This document shows, in pieces, positions 25,065-33,924 of a stretch of 64,000 bases of DNA. A program made the translations under genes and the position numbers. Under the pieces are notes generated by a model, which did not search any database, was not told the DNA's origin, and saw only the letters and a program-made list of their open reading frames with translations. This DNA comes from Sphingobacterium tenebrionis (lineage in GTDB: Bacteria > Bacteroidota > Bacteroidia > Sphingobacteriales > Sphingobacteriaceae). How positions within the stretch are numbered: position 1 is the first letter of the stretch; the number at the start of each line of letters is the position of its first letter. The stretch is from positions 13,534 to 77,533 of the forward strand of contig NZ_JAYLLN010000012.1 in assembly GCF_037126265.1 (NCBI RefSeq). Direction: 5' to 3'.

Positions 25065-26078
25065 ATGGGCAGGTCGATTAAAATAACTAAAAAGCGGGTC
25101 AAGCAATTATTGGTGATCAGTATTGTCGTATTCATCGGAATTTTCCTTTGGAACACGGATTTCCAGTCGGTCTGGAAAGAACTTCGCGGCATTGGATTCC
25201 GTTTTCTGTACCTGCTGGGGATAACCTATTTGGCCTACCTGATCGGTACCTGGTCCTGGCATGTTTGTTTGGGGAAGGAAAGATCGAAGATCTCGGTATT
25301 TCGGTTGTTCTCCTTGCGGCAGGTCGGGGAAACGGTTGGACTTTATAATCCCACCAGCATTATTGGTGGTGATATGCTGAAGGCCGAATTGTTGAAACCT
25401 TATGGTATCTCCAAATCGGTGGCCATCAATTCGGTAGCCAGCTCCCGGGTGACGGCCGTATTATCCCAAATATTACTTTTTTTAGGCGCCTGTGTCTGGT
25501 TGATCAGCAATCCGGCCGGTATGCAGGCCATACAACGTTTCGGTTGGGTGTTTTACCTGATCGTTGTTGTGCTGCTTGTTGCCAAAATAGGTTTGTTCAT
25601 CTGGTTATCGAAAAGCGGTAAGAATACTTCCTCGCCAAAAAAGCCCCAGAATTTCCTGGAAAAAATATACCATAACATCCTGAAACTCTTAATCGATATT
25701 CGCACTTTTTATCAGGAAAACACCCGTACTTTCTGGTTTTCCTATGCCTTAGCTACGCTCCACTGGATCGTAGGCAGCTTGGAATTCTATTTCATCCTCC
25801 TTTTTCTTGGATTCGATGTGCTGCCCATGCATGGTTTATTGCTGGACATGAGCGTCATTGTATTCAAAAGCTTGGGCGCTTTTGTTCCTGGGCAGTTAGG
25901 GGTAGAAGAACTGGGGAATAAACTGATGCTGGCCGCCATTGGTATTACCGGCGCATCCGTTTGGATCACGGTATCCATCCTGCGTAGGGCAAGACAGCTC
26001 AGCTGGATCCTCATCGGTTTTATCCTTTACCTTTTCATTAAAAAAGAAATCAATCATGTCGCAACAGCCACTTCCTGA
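25065..26078 (+). CDS. Lysylphosphatidylglycerol synthase TM-region family protein (UPF0104, flippase-like)
   Basis: A 337-residue polytopic protein of the family that shares the membrane domain of MprF: a basic start (GRSIKITKKRVKQLL), about eight membrane segments, the central YNPTSIIGGDMLKAELLKPYGI motif and the C-terminal VPGQLGVEELGNKLMLAAIGI. Such proteins are thought to move lipids or glycolipids across the membrane. It lies between two glycosyltransferase genes and its end overlaps the start of the second by 23 bp, which fits a role in flipping the glycolipid they make. Confidence 0.85.
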   Translation: MGRSIKITKKRVKQLLVISIVVFIGIFLWNTDFQSVWKELRGIGFRFLYLLGITYLAYLIGTWSWHVCLGKERSKISVFRLFSLRQVGETVGLYNPTSIIGGDMLKAELLKPYGISKSVAINSVASSRVTAVLSQILLFLGACVWLISNPAGMQAIQRFGWVFYLIVVVLLVAKIGLFIWLSKSGKNTSSPKKPQNFLEKIYHNILKLLIDIRTFYQENTRTFWFSYALATLHWIVGSLEFYFILLFLGFDVLPMHGLLLDMSVIVFKSLGAFVPGQLGVEELGNKLMLAAIGITGASVWITVSILRRARQLSWILIGFILYLFIKKEINHVATATS

Positions 26079-27270
26079 AATACTATTTGTTAGCCATAAA
26101 TATCCTCCAGCAACCGGAGGCATGGAAAAGCAGTCCTACGAACTGATCCAAGGTTCTGCCCGGTATGCCAAAATTCATAAACTGGTATTCCGAAAGAATA
26201 AGGAAAGCCTTTTGACCTTCTTTTTCCTGCTCAACCATCGGATACTGACCCTGTTGAAAGCCCATCCCCAGATCCAGGTGATCCATTTCAATGATGGGTT
26301 GATTGCCTCCTTCGCCCTATCGCATAAAGGTTATGGCCATCTTCGGAAAATGGTTACCCTGCATGGATTGGATATTGTATTCCCTTGGGCATTCTTTCAG
26401 AAAAGGATCATCCCTAAATTGGCCGCCCATTATGATAAGATCATCACGGTGAGCCAGGCAACAGCCGATGCGGCTATCCGTAGAGGTATTCCTCGTGAAA
26501 AAGTCTATGTTATCCCCAATGGGGTGGATACGGAAGGGATGGATCGCGGAAACCTGGAAAGATCGGATCTCCAGCGTCGTTTTCCCCAAATTGCTCCCGG
26601 ACAGAAGTACCTCATTACCTTGGGCAGACCCGTGCAACGCAAGGGTTTCTCCTGGCTATTGGAAGAGGTGGTTCCGCAGCTTCCCGCGGATGTTAAGCTC
26701 TTTATGGTCGGTCCTTTTCAGAAAAAAACGGGGCTTACCGAACGTTTGTTGTATGCTTTGCCCAAGAAGTTCAGGTCGCTACTTTTTCTTTTTCTGGGCT
26801 ATCCCAGCGATCAAGCAGCCATCCGCAGACTCCTGAAAAAAAAGGAGATCAAAGATCGGGTGATACATTTTGGAAAAGTGCCCTTTTCCGACCTGAAGCT
26901 TTTATTGGCCAATGCTTCTGCATTTCTCATGCCCAACATCCGGGTAGATGGGGATATGGAAGGTTTCGGATTGGTCTGTTTAGAGGCTTCCCTGGCCGGA
27001 ACCTTGGTGATCGCCTCGGAGATCGACGGGATCACCGACGCCATCAAACAAAATAAAAACGGGATTCTTCTGCCATCCAACGATGCAAAGGCCTGGGCGG
27101 CACAATTACAGGAGCTTTTTTTCAACGAGGAGCATTTTCGGATGGCTGCCCTGCGCTATCAGGAATATTCCAGGAACCATTATGGATGGGATAAGATGTG
27201 CAGGAAATATGTGGAGCTTATGCTCGAAAGGCGTCTCGTTTCTGAGCCGGTTTTGGAGGTGCAGAAATAG
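26056..27270 (+). CDS. Glycosyltransferase family 4
   Basis: The 404-residue GT-B enzyme begins MSQQPLPEILFVSHKYPPATGGMEKQSYEL, the Gly-Gly acceptor loop typical of GT4. The acceptor domain includes KMVTLHGLDIVFP; the donor domain has LITLGRPVQRKGFSWLLEEV, DLKLLLANASAFLMPNIRVDGDMEGFGLVCLEASLAG with the E-x7-E pair, and ASEIDGI. It starts 23 bp inside the preceding flippase-like gene, so translation is coupled. Its last 53 bp overlap the end of dinB on the other strand. The frame is open upstream to 25939, but that part only reads the flippase gene out of frame. Confidence 0.9.
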   Translation: MSQQPLPEILFVSHKYPPATGGMEKQSYELIQGSARYAKIHKLVFRKNKESLLTFFFLLNHRILTLLKAHPQIQVIHFNDGLIASFALSHKGYGHLRKMVTLHGLDIVFPWAFFQKRIIPKLAAHYDKIITVSQATADAAIRRGIPREKVYVIPNGVDTEGMDRGNLERSDLQRRFPQIAPGQKYLITLGRPVQRKGFSWLLEEVVPQLPADVKLFMVGPFQKKTGLTERLLYALPKKFRSLLFLFLGYPSDQAAIRRLLKKKEIKDRVIHFGKVPFSDLKLLLANASAFLMPNIRVDGDMEGFGLVCLEASLAGTLVIASEIDGITDAIKQNKNGILLPSNDAKAWAAQLQELFFNEEHFRMAALRYQEYSRNHYGWDKMCRKYVELMLERRLVSEPVLEVQK

Positions 27271-28411
27271 CCCTTTTGATTGCTTCATCCCCAAATCGCG
27301 CGCGCATAGCGTCCATGGCTTGGTATAAACGAACGGCCTCTTCGGTATCTTCAAACAGGTTGATCTGTTGGGAACCCTGCACCAGATGGCTGAAGCGGAC
27401 CCCGATCAGGCGTACCAGCATCCGCCGGTCAAACAACTTACCGAAGAGTTCCTTCACTTTCTTGAGCAATACCGCATCAGAAGCCGTATAGGAAATAACC
27501 ATTTGCTTGCTTACCGTATCGAAATTGGCATAACGCAGCTTTACCGTCACACAGCCGGTGAGCCGTTCTTGTTTTCGGAGCTGAAAAGTCAGTTTCTCCG
27601 TCATCCGGATCAATTCAGCGTTCAGGAAGTTCATATCGATGGTATCCTGATGGAAGGTTTCTTCCGTTCCCATGCTCTTCTGTTCCGAATAGGGAATAAT
27701 GGGTGATGGATCGATGCCATTGGCCTTTCGGGAAAGGTCGATGCCGTTCTTCCCCAGGAGATTCTGCATCATCGGCAGGGGGATCTCGCTCAATATCTTA
27801 ATGGTCCGCACGCCCATCTGTTGCAGTAAGGTCCCTGTTTTCTGTCCTATACCCGGCATCCGCTCGATCTTCAACGGGGCTAGGTAATCCTTTTCCAGAC
27901 CATGGAGGATCTCTTTTTTCCCATCGGGTTTTGCATCATCCGTAGCCACTTTGCTCACCAGTTTGTTCGATGCCAGGGCATAGCTGATCGGCAAGCCACT
28001 CTCCTTCCGGATCTTATCCTTCAGCTCGCTCATGAATTGGCTGCATCCAAAAAATCGATCCACACCCGTCAGGTCCACATAGAACTCATCCACGCTCGCC
28101 TTTTCCATCACCGGAACGGTCTCCCGGACCACATCCGTCACCACCCGGGAATAATAACTGTAACTGTCAATATCACCACGCACCACGATCGCATGCGGGC
28201 ATAATCGCAAAGCCAATTTCATCGGCATGGCACTGTGTACACCAAATTTTCGGGTTTCATAACTACAGGCAGATACCACCGCACGATCACTCATACCCCC
28301 CACAATCAAAGGCTTGCCAATGAACTGACTGTTCTTGAGCCTTTCTACACTTACAAAAAAGGTATCCAAATCCAAATGCGCAACAAAACGCTTACTATCA
28401 AACAGTTCCAT
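27218..28411 (-). CDS. dinB: DNA polymerase IV (Y family)
   Basis: The 397-residue translesion polymerase has the catalytic LDLDTFFVSVE (Asp14 as first metal ligand) and SVDEFYVDLTG carrying the Asp-Glu pair, the fingers RKFGVHSAMPMKLALRLCP, a thumb with the helix-hairpin-helix MPGIGQKTGTLLQQMG, and the little-finger domain (about 240-345). QINLF at 349-353 fits the beta-clamp binding consensus QLxLF. A -7 box and a 13-bp palindrome shared with dnaE lie upstream, supporting damage control of both. The 3' end overlaps the convergent glycosyltransferase gene by 53 bp. Confidence 0.96.
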   Translation of the reverse strand: MELFDSKRFVAHLDLDTFFVSVERLKNSQFIGKPLIVGGMSDRAVVSACSYETRKFGVHSAMPMKLALRLCPHAIVVRGDIDSYSYYSRVVTDVVRETVPVMEKASVDEFYVDLTGVDRFFGCSQFMSELKDKIRKESGLPISYALASNKLVSKVATDDAKPDGKKEILHGLEKDYLAPLKIERMPGIGQKTGTLLQQMGVRTIKILSEIPLPMMQNLLGKNGIDLSRKANGIDPSPIIPYSEQKSMGTEETFHQDTIDMNFLNAELIRMTEKLTFQLRKQERLTGCVTVKLRYANFDTVSKQMVISYTASDAVLLKKVKELFGKLFDRRMLVRLIGVRFSHLVQGSQQINLFEDTEEAVRLYQAMDAMRARFGDEAIKRAISAPPKPAQKRDAFRA

Positions 28412-28434
28412 AGCTAAATATTAAAATAGTATTT

Positions 28435-28442
28435 CAAAAATA
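28435..28442 (-). promoter_or_regulatory. Putative -7 box of dinB
   Basis: TATTTTTG (28442-28435, minus strand) matches TAnnTTTG exactly and directly abuts the palindrome at 28443-28455. A TTG lies 17 bp upstream of the box. A protein bound to the palindrome would sit between the -33 and -7 elements, the position of a repressor. Confidence 0.6.
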
Positions 28443-28455
28443 CTAAAAATATTAG
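28443..28455 (-). promoter_or_regulatory. Putative damage-response operator before dinB
   Basis: Read on the minus strand, CTAATATTTTTAG is identical over 13 bp to the site before dnaE (19681-19693) and lies 31 bp before the dinB start codon. The inner word is the palindrome CTAA-N5-TTAG. No regulator gene for it is visible in the window. Confidence 0.65.
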
Positions 28456-28498
28456 CAAACAATAGCGCTTTTAGAAATTTTATCGGGATAAAGTATTC

Positions 28499-29302
28499 CT
28501 ATTTTGACCAGTTTTGGATCTCTTTCCACAAAAGAGGCAAACCCGGATAAACCATATTATGGTCATAGCCATCAAGTTCGATCAGTTTTACTTGTTGGTG
28601 GCCGACAATTTTCAACATCCGAGCGAGGTAGGCATTCTCTTCGTAACGGCCCACCATCTCGAGTTCGCGGTCGCCCGTGATCAAGGTGATCGGGGAAGCT
28701 TCCTTCCGTACCCAGAATAAAGGTGCCAACGCATCAATCACCGGCTGGTTGATATCGACTTTCTGCTCCGCTCGTGCAGTAAAATGGGTAATACATTGCG
28801 GGCTGAAAGGTACGACGCCCAGAATCGCCTGTTCAGGAACAGCAACTTCTTTCAGGTACCTCGGATTTAAGGCCAACATCAGGTTAAGGTATCCCCCGGC
28901 AGAATGACCGGAAAGTACCAGTTTGTTTTTATTGCCCCCATAAGTTTCCAGGTGTTGATAGGCCCATTGTACGGCTTTGGCAGCATCTTGTATGACCTCT
29001 TCGACCTTAGCCTTTGGCGAAAGGCGATAACCGACTCCGATGACGGCAATTCCCTTGTCTTTTAGAAAGGCCGGGATTTCCTTATTTCCACCGGTTAGTC
29101 CACCGCCATGAAACCATAAAACGGTCACAAAATCTTTTTTGCCCGTAGGGAAATAAAGATCTAATACACAGCGCTCTTGGCTATAGGCATCGGCCCCTTT
29201 TCCAGCATAAGAAATATTTTCTTTCAACTGGTAGGCAGCCTGTTGGGCCTGGGCAACTAACAATAAACAACTGAATAAAACACTTAACAGAAAATTCTTC
29301 AT
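28499..29302 (-). CDS. Exported alpha/beta hydrolase (BD-FAE/esterase-like)
   Basis: The 267-residue enzyme has a signal peptide (1-19, ending LVAQAQ) and the alpha/beta hydrolase set: oxyanion motif WFHGGGLTGGNK (about 63-74), nucleophile elbow GHSAGGYL (Ser at about 133), acid in ITGDRELE and His in YDHNMVYP near the end. HGGG plus GHSAGG places it with carboxylesterases of the hormone-sensitive-lipase/BD-FAE type, which release acyl or feruloyl groups from carbohydrates and other esters. It acts in the periplasm or outside; the substrate is unknown. It is divergent from parC. Confidence 0.87.
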   Translation of the reverse strand: MKNFLLSVLFSCLLLVAQAQQAAYQLKENISYAGKGADAYSQERCVLDLYFPTGKKDFVTVLWFHGGGLTGGNKEIPAFLKDKGIAVIGVGYRLSPKAKVEEVIQDAAKAVQWAYQHLETYGGNKNKLVLSGHSAGGYLNLMLALNPRYLKEVAVPEQAILGVVPFSPQCITHFTARAEQKVDINQPVIDALAPLFWVRKEASPITLITGDRELEMVGRYEENAYLARMLKIVGHQQVKLIELDGYDHNMVYPGLPLLWKEIQNWSK

Positions 29303-29412
29303 AATGCGTGATGAGGTATGCGGATATAAACCTAAAAATAAAATGAATTTTGTATTTTTACAAGGTTTGCAGTATTCGAATCTGCCAAACCCGAAAAACT
29401 TACAAACAGTAA

Positions 29413-32268
29413 ATGAGCGACGAAATTAACAACATCGACGAAAACAACGAACAAAGCCCATCACAAGACCAACAAAGCAATACGATTCCCCTTTCGGGAC
29501 TGTATGAGAACTGGTTTCTAGATTATGCATCCTACGTTATTCTAGACCGTGCTGTTCCACATATCAACGATGGTTTCAAACCGGTTCAGCGACGCATCCT
29601 GCACTCGTTGAAAGAGATGGATGATGGAAGATACAACAAAGCAGCCAATGTCATCGGAAATACCATGCAGTTCCACCCGCATGGAGATGCCTCTATTGGG
29701 GATGCGATGGTCCAATTGGGACAAAAGAACCTGTTGATCGATTGCCAGGGAAACTGGGGAGATCCGATCACAGGCGACTCTGCCGCTGCGGCACGTTATA
29801 TCGAAGGTCGTTTGTCGAAATTTGCGCTTGAAGTGGTCTTCAATCCGGATACCACCGAGTGGCAGTTGAGTTATGATGGTCGGAAGAAAGAACCGATCAC
29901 CCTGCCGGTAAAATTCCCTTTGTTGTTGACACAAGGTGCGGAAGGTATTGCTGTAGGTTTGGCGACCAAGATCATGCCCCATAATTTCATCGAGCTGATC
30001 GATGGATCCATCCAGGTTCTTCAAGGGGAAAGACCAAGCATCTATCCCGATTTCCCGACCGGCGGTATGGCCGATGTTACGGGTTATAACGAAGGGCAGC
30101 GTGGTGGAAAAATACGCGTTCGAGCGAAGATCGAGGAACGCGATAAAAAGACCTTGGCGATCACGGAAATCCCCTTTGGCACTACCACAGGCAGCTTGAT
30201 AGATAGTATCGTTACTGCCAATGAAAAGGGTAAAATAAAAATCAAGAAAATCGAGGATAATACAGCAGAATTCGTGGAGATTTTGGTGCATTTGGCACCT
30301 GGGATCTCCCCTGATGTAACGATCGATGCCTTATATGCTTTTACAGGTTGCGAAACATCCATTTCGCCAAATACCTGTGTGATCAAGAATAACAAACCTC
30401 ATTTCATGAGTGTGAATGATATTCTGATCGAGAATACGAAACAGACCAAAAGTCTCTTGAAACAGGAGTTGGAGATCCGCTTGAATGAATTGATGGAGAA
30501 GATCTTCTTCAGTAATCTTTTGAAGATCTTTATCCAAGAAGGGATGTACAAACATCCTGACTATGAAAATTCTGGAGATTTTGAAACGGTTGTTGAGGTA
30601 TTGAACCGCTTGTTTGAACCTTTCTTCGAGCAGTTCTACCGCCCTATCCTTCCGGAGGATTACAAACGCTTGATCGATAAACCGATGAGTAGCATCACGC
30701 GATTTGATGTGAAAAAGGCGGATGAGTTGATGAAGGCCTTGGAGGATGAAATCAAGGAGGTGAAGAAGAACCTTCGGAACCTGACGGAATTCACCATCAA
30801 ATGGTTCGAATACCTGCGCGGAAAGTACAGTAAAGGCCGCGAACGAAAAACAGAGCTTCGCGTATTTGACAAGGTGGAGGCGACGCAGGTTGCCCTTGCC
30901 AATGCAAAATTATATGTCAATCGTGAAGAGGGATTCATCGGGACCAACATGCGTAAGGATGAACTGGTGGGCGATTGCTCGGATATCGATGATATCATTG
31001 TGTTCCGTGCGGATGGTAAATATTCCATTGTAAAAATTCAGGATAAGGTGTTTGTGGGCAAGGATATCATCCATGTGGCGGTATTCAAGAAAGGTGATGA
31101 GCGGACGATTTACAATGCGATTTATAAGGATGGAGCGACTGGAACGAGTTATATTAAACGTTTTGCGGTAACCGGAGTTACGCGTGATAAGGATTATGAT
31201 ATCGGGAAAGGAAGCAAGGGTACCAAAATATTGTATTTTACTGCGAATTCGAATGGTGAGGCAGAGATTGTCAATGTGCAGTTGAAGCCGCATACGAAGC
31301 TTCGGAAACTGAATTTTGATATGGATTTTGCAGAAGTGGCCATTAAAGGCCGGGGTTCTCAAGGAAATATCGTGAGTAAGTATCCGGTTAAGAAAATCAT
31401 TTTCAAAAGTGCGGGGATATCCACTCTTGCGGGCAGGAAGATCTGGTATGATGATATATTGAAGCGTTTGAATGCTGATGATCGTGGGAAGTTCTTGGGT
31501 GAATTTGATGGTGATGATAAGATATTAATGGCTTTGGGCGATGGTTCTTATGAACTGAGCACCTTTGATCTGAATAACCATTTTGATGAGAAGATGATCC
31601 GTTTGGAAAAATTTATTCCGGAGCAGGTTTATACAGCGATCCATCAGGATAGTAAGGGTACTTATTTTGTGAAGAGGTTTAATTTTGATGATAATCCGGT
31701 TGGAAAGCGTGTGAAATTTATTGGCGAGGATAGCAAATTGATCTTGTTGACCAATAATGATCAACCTGTTGTTCATCTTGATTTGTTAAAAGGGAAATCG
31801 CAGACGGAAGAGAATTTGGATCAGGATTTAACAGAAATCGTGGATGTGAAGGGTATGAAGGCCCAAGGGAATAGGTTATCTTTCCATACCGTGAAAAAAA
31901 TCAAGTTGTTGACGGAGGAGAAGGATTTGGCAGAGGTAATGGAAGTTGGTGGTAGTTTGGAGGGTAATGGTGCTGGTTTGGAAGGTGCTAGCGGAGGAAT
32001 GGAAGAAGTAGATTCTCAACCGGAAAATCCAAAGATGGGCAATGTAGAGGTTGTTAAGAAAGAAGAGGACGTTCAGAAGAAAGATGCCGTTCAAAAAGAG
32101 TTGGATGTTGAGAAGAAGGAAGACGTTCAGAAAAAACTGGATGTTGAGAAGAATGAAGAGGTTGTTCCGAAAGCAGATGAGATTTCATTTGAAATTACCA
32201 ATCCAGATGATATTCAGATTGATGATAACGGTCAATTAGGCCTTTTCGGAGGTACTGATAAAGACTAA
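29413..32268 (+). CDS. parC: DNA topoisomerase IV subunit A
   Basis: The 951-residue protein has the N-terminal LYENWFLDYASYVILDRAVPHINDGFKPVQRRILHSL, the active-site Tyr in AAARYIEGRLSKFA (about residue 136) and six-bladed C-terminal wrapping repeats with VGKDIIHVAVFKKGDER, TKILYFTANSNGEAEIV and IKGRGSQGNIVSKYPV. It cuts and passes DNA duplexes together with ParE, whose gene is not in the window. The end is an unusual charged repeat (VQKKDAVQKELDVEKKEDVQ and similar, about 880-920) followed by QLGLF (941-945), a match to the beta-clamp binding consensus. gyrA is less likely, because the fold starts and ends as in Bacteroidota ParC. Confidence 0.9.
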   Translation: MSDEINNIDENNEQSPSQDQQSNTIPLSGLYENWFLDYASYVILDRAVPHINDGFKPVQRRILHSLKEMDDGRYNKAANVIGNTMQFHPHGDASIGDAMVQLGQKNLLIDCQGNWGDPITGDSAAAARYIEGRLSKFALEVVFNPDTTEWQLSYDGRKKEPITLPVKFPLLLTQGAEGIAVGLATKIMPHNFIELIDGSIQVLQGERPSIYPDFPTGGMADVTGYNEGQRGGKIRVRAKIEERDKKTLAITEIPFGTTTGSLIDSIVTANEKGKIKIKKIEDNTAEFVEILVHLAPGISPDVTIDALYAFTGCETSISPNTCVIKNNKPHFMSVNDILIENTKQTKSLLKQELEIRLNELMEKIFFSNLLKIFIQEGMYKHPDYENSGDFETVVEVLNRLFEPFFEQFYRPILPEDYKRLIDKPMSSITRFDVKKADELMKALEDEIKEVKKNLRNLTEFTIKWFEYLRGKYSKGRERKTELRVFDKVEATQVALANAKLYVNREEGFIGTNMRKDELVGDCSDIDDIIVFRADGKYSIVKIQDKVFVGKDIIHVAVFKKGDERTIYNAIYKDGATGTSYIKRFAVTGVTRDKDYDIGKGSKGTKILYFTANSNGEAEIVNVQLKPHTKLRKLNFDMDFAEVAIKGRGSQGNIVSKYPVKKIIFKSAGISTLAGRKIWYDDILKRLNADDRGKFLGEFDGDDKILMALGDGSYELSTFDLNNHFDEKMIRLEKFIPEQVYTAIHQDSKGTYFVKRFNFDDNPVGKRVKFIGEDSKLILLTNNDQPVVHLDLLKGKSQTEENLDQDLTEIVDVKGMKAQGNRLSFHTVKKIKLLTEEKDLAEVMEVGGSLEGNGAGLEGASGGMEEVDSQPENPKMGNVEVVKKEEDVQKKDAVQKELDVEKKEDVQKKLDVEKNEEVVPKADEISFEITNPDDIQIDDNGQLGLFGGTDKD

Positions 32269-32307
32269 AATATTATTGCGAGGTAACACCTCATCGTGAG
32301 GAATCAC

Positions 32308-32472
32308 GTCATTGCGAGGAAATCACGTCATTGCGAGGAACGAAGCAATCTTCCCGCATGTCATGCTGAGCGTAGTCGAAGCATCTGTTCGTATCTAACC
32401 GTACAGATCCTTCGACGCTGCTCAGGATGACAAAGTTCAAAGATTGCTTCGTCGTACCTCCTCGCAATGACG
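32308..32472. repeat. Nested REP-like palindromes, locus C (family 2 inside family 1)
   Basis: Between convergent parC and susD, family-1 arms CGTCATTGCGAGGAACGAAG (about 32326-32345, with a partial extra copy at about 32308) and AGATTGCTTCGTCGTACC (from 32441) plus TCGCAATGACG (to 32472) enclose a complete family-2 palindrome, TCATGCTGAGCGTAGTCGAA (from 32361) to CGACGCTGCTCAGGATGACA (to 32432). The insertion point is the centre of the family-1 element, directly after its left-arm GCAATCTT. Confidence 0.88.
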
Positions 32473-32479
32473 GGAAAAC

Positions 32480-33913
32480 CTATGGTTTATCCCACCACAC
32501 CCTACTATTCAAATTATCCTCACCACCATATGGAAGCGCAGAAACCGCAGCTTCATAATTCGCTTTATTATTTGCGGCCTCACTTAGCGGATAACCATCT
32601 CTCCTAGGCATCTTACCACCATTAATCTCCGAAGCCAGGGTCAGCACAGGATAACCTGTCCTTCTCCATTCTGCCCAACCTTCATACCCATACGGAAACA
32701 CATGAATATACCGTTGCGTAGCAATCTGCTCCAACGCTTTCGCTGGAGAATATACTATCGCCGGTTTTGCCAAATATCCAGCTGCTGAAGCATCTGAACC
32801 GGTCCATTGCTTGATCGATTCTTTTATCCCCGTTTCATAATACGTTTTCGCCTGCGCATCTCCACCAGCTATCCATCCCAACTTCGCGGCTTCCGCTTTT
32901 GCGAACTGCAATTGTGCATAAGTTACCAATGGCACAGGAGAGTCTTGATTTCTGATTCCAGCACCCAACAAAGACACCTTAGGGATATCCACGTCAGGAT
33001 TCGGAACTGCTTTTCCAAATGCCAGTCCAGCGTATCCACCTGCTGCATTCTTATCCCCATAAACCGCCAATCGAGGATCCTCCTGTGGCAACATCAGGTT
33101 TACCAAAGCCTCCGACAAAGCATACCAGTTTCTTTTCAACACCGTAAAGGAATTGTACCAGAAATTCTGATGGGCAGCCTGCGCCAAATGAGGATAGGAT
33201 AAATTATCCGCATTTGCGGTCATATCCCCAGCCTGCATGGCCTTTTCAAACTCCGCCTTCCCTAAGGTAGGATTCACTTTGGATAAGCGTAAGGCCATCA
33301 ACATATGGATGGAATTCCCCAACTTCTTCCATTTGGACATATCCCCCTTATAAATAATATCGTTCTTGATCGTTCCGTTAGTCAATACAATAGCGGCATT
33401 CGCTTCATCCAATAAAGTAAATAAAGCTTTATAGATATCCTCTTGCTTATCGTATTTAGGATTTGGAAGAGCAGTTCCCTGGAAAGCTTCCGTATACGGC
33501 ACATCCCCCCATCTATCCGTCACATTCCACATAAAGAATGCTTTTAAGATCTTGGCTACGGCCACCTGATTGGCAACCGGCCCTTCATTAGCATCCAATG
33601 CATCCTGCTTGCTCAGCACATCCTCCAAGTTCATCAACGGACCCACATACCAGGTCTCAAAATCAAAATTCTGCGCAATAAAACGGGTATTATCCGTATA
33701 GGTTGTTAAACTCAGGTATTGCGGATAATGCACACCATACGCACTAGAACTTAAATTTGGCAGGAAAAACTGTGCATTCGCAATCAATTGCGTTCCTGAG
33801 GCCTTACTGGGCTTATTGGGATTTTCATAGTACGAATCATCGAAATTAGTACAGGAAGCAACCGCAATAGGCGTAAGGGCAAATAATATATATTTTAATA
33901 AATGCTTTTTCAT
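32480..33913 (-). CDS. SusD/RagB-like nutrient-binding outer-membrane lipoprotein
   Basis: The 477-residue lipoprotein has a signal ending AVASCTNFDDSYYENPN (lipid-modified Cys at about residue 20) and the helical TPR-like SusD fold of the SusD-like_2 type, with NPNKPS near the N-terminus, YAQLQFAKAEAAKLGW and RYIHVFPYGYEGWAEWRRTGYP toward the end. It forms the lid of a TonB-dependent pair with the SusC-like porin whose gene ends 11 bp upstream. The imported nutrient is unknown; no glycosidase, sigma or anti-sigma gene adjoins the pair, while peptidoglycan-recycling genes lie just beyond. Confidence 0.93.
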   Translation of the reverse strand: MKKHLLKYILFALTPIAVASCTNFDDSYYENPNKPSKASGTQLIANAQFFLPNLSSSAYGVHYPQYLSLTTYTDNTRFIAQNFDFETWYVGPLMNLEDVLSKQDALDANEGPVANQVAVAKILKAFFMWNVTDRWGDVPYTEAFQGTALPNPKYDKQEDIYKALFTLLDEANAAIVLTNGTIKNDIIYKGDMSKWKKLGNSIHMLMALRLSKVNPTLGKAEFEKAMQAGDMTANADNLSYPHLAQAAHQNFWYNSFTVLKRNWYALSEALVNLMLPQEDPRLAVYGDKNAAGGYAGLAFGKAVPNPDVDIPKVSLLGAGIRNQDSPVPLVTYAQLQFAKAEAAKLGWIAGGDAQAKTYYETGIKESIKQWTGSDASAAGYLAKPAIVYSPAKALEQIATQRYIHVFPYGYEGWAEWRRTGYPVLTLASEINGGKMPRRDGYPLSEAANNKANYEAAVSALPYGGEDNLNSRVWWDKP

Positions 33914-33924
33914 GATGTTAATGG

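Noticed and set aside
29542..30291. A 249-codon open frame antisense to parC
   Set aside because: No family resemblance and parC is conserved throughout; such frames arise from codon bias.
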